64,000 nt of DNA from Mesostigma viride (taxonomy: Eukaryota > Streptophyta > Mesostigmatophyceae > Mesostigmatales > Mesostigmataceae): the NCBI GenBank assembly GCA_009746045.1, contig RPFO01000645.1:324185-388184 (forward strand). Reading direction: 5' to 3'. Positions 58,926-64,000 of the stretch are shown here, one piece after another (the first letter of the stretch is position 1; the number at the start of each line of letters is the position of its first letter). The position numbers and the translations under genes are program-made. The notes under the pieces were generated by a model. It was given only the letters and a program-made list of their open reading frames with translations. It did not search any database and was not told where the DNA came from.

Positions 58926-60360
58926 TAATGAATATATAGGTGGGCTCACCCGCGCCGCCCGCCTCGCCCCCGGCCCGCCGCATTCCTTGGCTCTGTTGCT
59001 CAGGCCTGGGCGGGGATCCGCCGGTTGGTCCCCAGCGCCGGCCGTCAGCGCCATTCCCGACTTGGTCACCCCATCCCCCTTCCCCTTTGTGCACAGGCTG
59101 TGCAGGATTCTTACCTCGGGATCCAGCAGGCCTGCGATCGACCTCATCCGCCCCGCCCAGGCCGTCCACCGTCGCCAGCCCCGGGGCACGCCCGGCGTGT
59201 CCACTGTCGTCATGCAGTCCTAGTGTCTTCCCTGCCTGCGTTCATGAAAAACAACAAAAGACCTACGCGGGTATACTACACTGCTGTGCCGACTGGATGC
59301 ATGGGTCTGCATGCGATCGAGCTTGAACGATCAGGGGAAGGCTTGGCTTCACTCCGTTTCCCTTGAGGGGGCCGCATTCCTGCATGCGCGCCCTCCCCAT
59401 GAGCCCTCTATTCACGCTGGCGCCGGCCCTTTACTCCATCGCTCTCCGCCACCAGCTGTTTGCCCCGCAACCTCTCATCACGGCAGGTGCGTCCTGCGGC
59501 AGCTGCCGGCTTGCTCTCGATACTGCAAGGACGCACTACATCGCGTGCATGGGTGGCCAGCAGAACCCGAACTGGATCCTCTATCTCCATACCACTCTCC
59601 TCCGGGTGGCGTGTGCCATGGTTCGGTCAGTGTTTCCCCACTCCACCATCAAGTGCGAGGACGCGGATGGGGCCGCCCTCTCCTCACCCAACCATGCACC
59701 CGGCCCCGACATTACCGTGCTTGACTACGACGGGCAGGGTTGCCACCTGCTCATCGATGTCTCCGTGGCTCGGCCGCTCTCCGGTCGCCACATCCTCCGG
59801 GCGGCTGTGGATGCCGGCGCTGCTGCCGCTGCATGTGGCTGAGTGCGCCAAGTTTGCCTCCTACGGCAATGCCTGTGGGGCCCCACCGGGTCATCCTCTT
59901 TGTCCTTGAGGAGTTCGGGGCCATGGGCCCCAAGACAGCGGAGTTTTTCCACGAGTGCTGCCAGCATGCACCGTGAAGACCGCCTCGACCTCGAAGGTCA
60001 GACCACCCCGTGGTCTGCCCGCACGCGTGGTCCTCGTATTGGCGGCAGCGCCTGTCACTCGCCCTCGCTCGCACCGTGGCTGAGGTGTTATTCCGCCGCA
60101 CCCGGGCCGACTTTGTCGCGACCCATGCGGTCTAGATCCCTTCCAGGCCTGCATGGTGGGCCGGCAGCGATGCTGCTGCATGTCGTAGTTTTGTGATGTA
60201 GTTAGTCGTACCTTGTGCAGCGGGCGTGATCCTTGGATGTCTGTGTCAGATTCCTATTAATTTCTTCAGGTTTCTTCTCCTTTTCGGGGTTTTCCTTATA
60301 TTGCATGCCCATCTCACCTCCGTAATCTATCATTCTCCATGAATATATATGATAAATTAA
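58926..60360 (+). pseudogene. LINE-C C-terminal region without hAT insertion
   Basis: The plus strand holds, in shifting frames, KRPTRVYYTAVPTGCMGLH, then SIALRHQLFAPQPLITAG, RTHYIACMGGQQNPNWILYL, GPDITVLDYDGQGCHLLIDV, VILFVLEEFGAMGPKTAEFF and RTRGPRIGGSACHSP, ending with a UTR at about 60345. It aligns across the hAT insertion point of 53991-56577, so it serves as the empty-site relative. Several frameshifts make it non-functional. Confidence 0.7.
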
Positions 60361-60927
60361 AAAAAACTTACATGCATCAGAGTGAAAGCACCCAAGCAAA
60401 CATGAACAAAGCCATGCAACGCCAGCTTATAACTTTGATACATAAACTGGTGCGGTCTTCGCATCTTTCCTCTCATGCAGACAAGTACCCTAGTTAGTCC
60501 TTCCACGACGTTGGAACGCCATACGTCCAGGATTAGTTGTCTCACTTAATTCAAGTAGATACTACTGTATTTAAGTAGAGCACTTGTTAAATACTTCACA
60601 GCGCCATATACGTAGATAAGGTGCAGTTTGATATATAATCATAAATAATTGTAAATTTAGTAGTACTAATACAAAATCGGACTAAAAACATTTGTTACGT
60701 ACCGTAACCTTGGGCATGGCATCGCACCAGCTATACTGTGTTCTTAGGCAACCACTAGATATGCATATACCAATCTGGAAAGCTCCTTAGCTGGCGGTTC
60801 ATCCTTGGTAGTTTATGGTATGCAAGCAGTAATTAGGTAGGAGAAGGCAGTGGTGCGCCAATTATATTGTGCCTGCAATACACTGCAGCCATGGCTGATC
60901 AATCCTCTTATGGCCACACATCAGATG
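60361..60927. other. Gene-free interval
   Basis: AT-richer sequence with short ttaag/ctactgta repeats. It is the probable 3' flank of the minus-strand gene ending at 60928. No coding region supported. Confidence 0.35.
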
Positions 60928-63900
60928 TCACAGCCCTGTGAAATTGTCACTGTTTTCCTTCGCCACCTCCATCAAGAACTCCCTCTCCATAGCCGTGAGG
61001 TCATTAAGGAAAGAGGCCGTCGCTTGGGGCGTGACCCGCTCGCCACCCTGGTCATCTCCAGCAGGGTTGCCTTTGTACCCAGGTACTTGGGTGTCCGCCC
61101 TGCCCGATGTACCATAGCTCGGCGGCTTCTGTTCAAAGCCCAGCTCTAGTAACCTCTCAAGGGATTCATCACCAGGCAGCAATGAGCTCGCATTCGCGCC
61201 ATTATCTGCCAGCCGTGCATCTTTCCAGTTCTGCAGCACATCCTTCAGGAAGGAGAACTGCATCGCTGAGAAGTCGGTTCGCCCGCTCCCGGTACTTGGT
61301 CCGTTCGAACCAGCCGCCTCGCTTGCCCCCATGCTGCGATCGAGTGGTGGGGCTGTGGCATGGCCCTCAGAGACGTGCCTCCTGCTGGCAACATGCGATC
61401 CTCCGGAAGCCGTGGCCGTGCCGGTATGGGGCAGCTTGGGTGCGCGGTGCATATCGTTGGACTTGGGCCTTGGCCGTTGACTGCCCATCACGAGTGAAAC
61501 GAGGCAAACAAAGGTGAGACCAGCGATTGTGAGATGCTTCTTTGACAACAAACAAGAGCATCGTCCCTTTTCATGCGCAGAACACAGCCATAGAACACGC
61601 ACAGCCGAAAACAGCGCATATCACACCAGCATGCTACTACGCCAAACTTCTATTATTGCAACCGCAGCATAGCTGCGCTGCCATCGGTAGGGCACTACCT
61701 TTTCTGCTCAAGCCTGCGACGCATGCACTACTGCAGGAGGCATCTTCTTCTCCGCGCAGAGAAGATGCCAACTACAAGCAAAGCTATAGCACGGCCATCC
61801 ATAAACATGCCTTACAGCTGCCACTACTATCAGAGGCAAACACTGCCGAGTTAAGGTGCATGCATGAGCTGGCAACAAGCAGAGGAGCCAGGGAGCAAGA
61901 AAAACAAAGGCAGGCCATGCGCCATGCCTGCGTGTGTCCTTACCTGCTAGCGCTGCCTTGCTGCGTTGACGGCTGCAAAGGCGCACTGTTCAGGGCGGAC
62001 ACGGGGCGCACCCTGGGTGGCTGGCGATAAATCTCAACCGCCGCACCCAGACTAGGCCCATGAGCGCCCGACCCCTCCTCCCGGCCGTCTTCCCCCTGGC
62101 TCCGATGACTCGTACGCCCACTGGGGGGGTTCCGCCCCCCCCTTTGGCCATCCTGCCGCTCGTTGTCCATCACCCCCGCCGACGCCATCTGTCCCTCGCC
62201 ACCCGCCACTGGCACGGGGGCAGGCCGTGTCGCCGCGCTTCTGCCGCCCCCCGCCATGCCGCCACCCTGCAAGGCGGACTCCGGTCGCGACTGACTTGGC
62301 CGGTGCTGCTGCGGCCGATGGTGCCAGTGCAATTGCTCGTGGTAGCTGGCGGCTTGCCGGGCCGAACTCGTGCCGCTCTTGCCAGGGAACACGACTCCCT
62401 GGGAGCCCGAGCCTGCCGCGTCGCCAGGGTGCGGCGCACCGCTGCTATTGCCGGGCAGCTCAGAGAGCAACCGCCCGCCGATGGGGGCGCTGAGATGGCG
62501 TGCAAGTCGTCGCGCGCTGGGTGGGCCTGCCCTTGGTGCCGGCAGGGAGCTGCCCTCCTCTCTCTGTGAGCTGCGAGGTAACCCCGCACCCCCGTCCCGC
62601 CTCTCACCGCCCTCCTGCCTCCCACTTCCGTCCTGCTTGCCAAGTTCCCTGCTGGTGTCACTCCGGTCGCTCACGCGGGCAGACCCCCCCTTGGCCGGGG
62701 CCGAAGCCGCACCGTTGCTTTCTGCACGAGAGGAGGGCGGCGCGGAGTAGTGGCTGTCATCCCGGCGCGATGAGGGGGCATCGTCACGGCGCGAATATGA
62801 AGAGGAATGTTCACAGCGCGAATTCGATAGGGAATGCGAATACGACTGGGAATACGATGAGGCATCCTCGCTGTTGTCGCCATGCAGGAGCAGCGACGAC
62901 CGGTTTAAGGACGGCATACCACCGGCGCGGCTGTAGGTGAACCGGGCGGTGGCGCTGGCGCTGCGTGTGGGGGAGGAGAAGGGCCGCTGCGGGCGCGTCG
63001 GCTCGGGCCTGGGCGCGCTTCCTTCTCGCGATGACACGTACGCGGTGCGCTGCGTTGGGTCCTGAGAAACAACGCGCATGTTCATGTTGTTGTAGTCAGG
63101 GGGTGGTTGTGGTGGTGGTGGTGGTGGTGGTGGTGGTGGTTGTGGTGGTGGTGGTGGTGGTGGTGGTGGTGGTGGTGGTGGTGGTGGTGGTGGTGGTGGT
63201 GGTGGTGGTGGTGGTGGTGGTGGTGGTGGTGGTGGTGGTGGTGGTGGTGGTGGTGGTGGTAGTGCCAGTTGGTTGGTTGGATGATTGGTTGGTTGGTAGG
63301 GTCCAACGCAAGTGGGGGTTAGCACTCAACCAGCTACGGATGCACCCCCTTACAGACACAGGCACGGAAAATGACATAAAACAGGATTGGGGCAAGATTA
63401 AGAGTGGTAAAAGCAATGCCTTTTTGACCATGGCTAGATATCCCCGCACTGGATGGCCACTGGAGCATGAAGCCAGATAGCCCCACAGACCAGCATAATC
63501 TTGAGAACCAACGAGGGGAAGTGCCAAGAGGTAAAATGGTACCGTGGCAGCCTTGTGTGAGCACGACAGCCATGGCGTGCTGGATGCACACAGCGTTTCA
63601 CCTCCTCACGCATTTTTGCTCTCACGATGGAACAACCCCCCCAGCTCTCGGTTTCTGAGCTCCAATCTAAGCTATCTACTAGGAAGCTATCTACCAGTAC
63701 GTGCTCATTTAGTGACTAATCTACTAGGTTACCTTGAATATGGAGGAGGGCGGCATGACCTCGTCGGCCGGCGCACGGTAGATGGGCGACGCGTACCACC
63801 CGGCGCGCGAGGCACTGCGAGCGTTCAGGTCCTCCAGCTGGCTGCGCGACAGTCCGTGGGACGGCTGCTGGATGTGCAGCAGGGAGGTGGCGTTGCAGCG

Positions 63901-63931
63901 CAGGCAGCACTCCTCGCACACGTACGCGTTG
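60928..63931 (-). CDS. Ser-rich protein of unknown function, 3' three exons (5' end outside window)
   Basis: Exons: 63931-63733, 63061-61944, 61480-60928; phases agree (acceptor 1 nt into codon, phase 0, phase 2), giving about 622 visible residues. The first visible exon begins NAYVCEECCLRCNATSLLH, a Cys cluster that may bind zinc, followed by SRSQLEDLNARSASRAGWY. The middle exon is extremely Ser/Arg/Asp/Gly-rich (SSYSRRDDAPSSRRDDSHYS) and likely disordered. The last exon has a helical segment MQFSFLKDVLQNWKDARLA and ends AMEREFLMEVAKENSDNFTG and Leu. The hydrophobic run upstream of the last exon (61540-61481) falls in the intron in this model. No family was recognised. The first intron carries (GGT)n. 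Confidence 0.6.
63107..63260. repeat. (GGT)n tract in intron of the 60928-63931 gene
   Basis: About 50 ggt units with two tgt interruptions, beginning 46 bp from the exon at 63061. If retained in mRNA it would encode poly-Pro in the frame of the downstream exon, so alternative splicing could add a proline run. Confidence 0.9.
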
Positions 63932-64000
63932 CTGGCAGAGGGTAGGGTGTGCGGGTAGGTGGAGGTGGGTGGTAGGGTAAGCAAGCGGGGGAGGGGGGGG

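Noticed and set aside
61481-61602. N-terminal signal anchor (TIAGLTFVCLVSLV) for a 224-residue protein
   Set aside because: The frame has no ATG there. A phase-matched acceptor at 61481 places the hydrophobic run in the intron.

Overview
The window is nuclear DNA of a eukaryote, most likely a unicellular alga of the green lineage, but the species cannot be fixed from sequence alone. The genes are split by many GT-AG introns. They encode housekeeping proteins of eukaryotic type: an 814-residue ribonucleotide reductase large subunit, a 295-residue RNase H2 catalytic subunit and an organellar IF-3. Introns are loaded with simple repeats. No prokaryotic operon structure, CRISPR array, rRNA or tRNA was recognised.

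Layout. 1-5670 is a graveyard of non-LTR retrotransposon (LINE) fragments, with a 1.45-kb hAT-type transposon at 541-1986. 6143-16208 (+) is an IF-3 gene of eight proposed exons whose introns hold a 36-copy 46-bp minisatellite, several microsatellites and a 687-bp terminal-inverted-repeat element. 17740-20466 (-) is a five-exon gene for a small unrecognised protein. 21100-26456 (+) is a two-exon gene for a 1503-residue protein with a duplicated sulfotransferase-like module. 27137-35760 is a second LINE-rich interval. 36828-43970 (-) is the ribonucleotide reductase gene (10 exons). It is divergent from the RNase H2A gene at 44841-51792 (+, 8 exons). The 870 bp between their start codons contains a perfect E2F-type motif. 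52110-60360 is a third transposon cluster: a PIF/Harbinger-like MITE, three LINE families and a second hAT copy nested in a LINE. 60928-63931 (-) is the 3' part of a Ser-rich protein gene that runs off the right edge.

Three LINE families are named here for convenience. LINE-A carries an L1 ORF1-like protein and copies here lack a reverse transcriptase. LINE-B carries a reverse transcriptase ending in a W-x2-M-x5-W motif. LINE-C carries a C-terminal domain with a P-D...(L)IDV motif. LINE-A and LINE-B both end in (TTAA)n tracts, and copies repeatedly meet tail to tail at such tracts.

Ribonucleotide reductase makes dNTPs from ribonucleotides and RNase H2 removes ribonucleotides left in DNA. Their shared intergenic region with an E2F motif is the most biologically suggestive arrangement in the window. 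Exon models were built by hand from splice-site phase and family conservation. The ribonucleotide reductase, RNase H2A and downstream IF-3 exons are secure; first exons elsewhere are less so.
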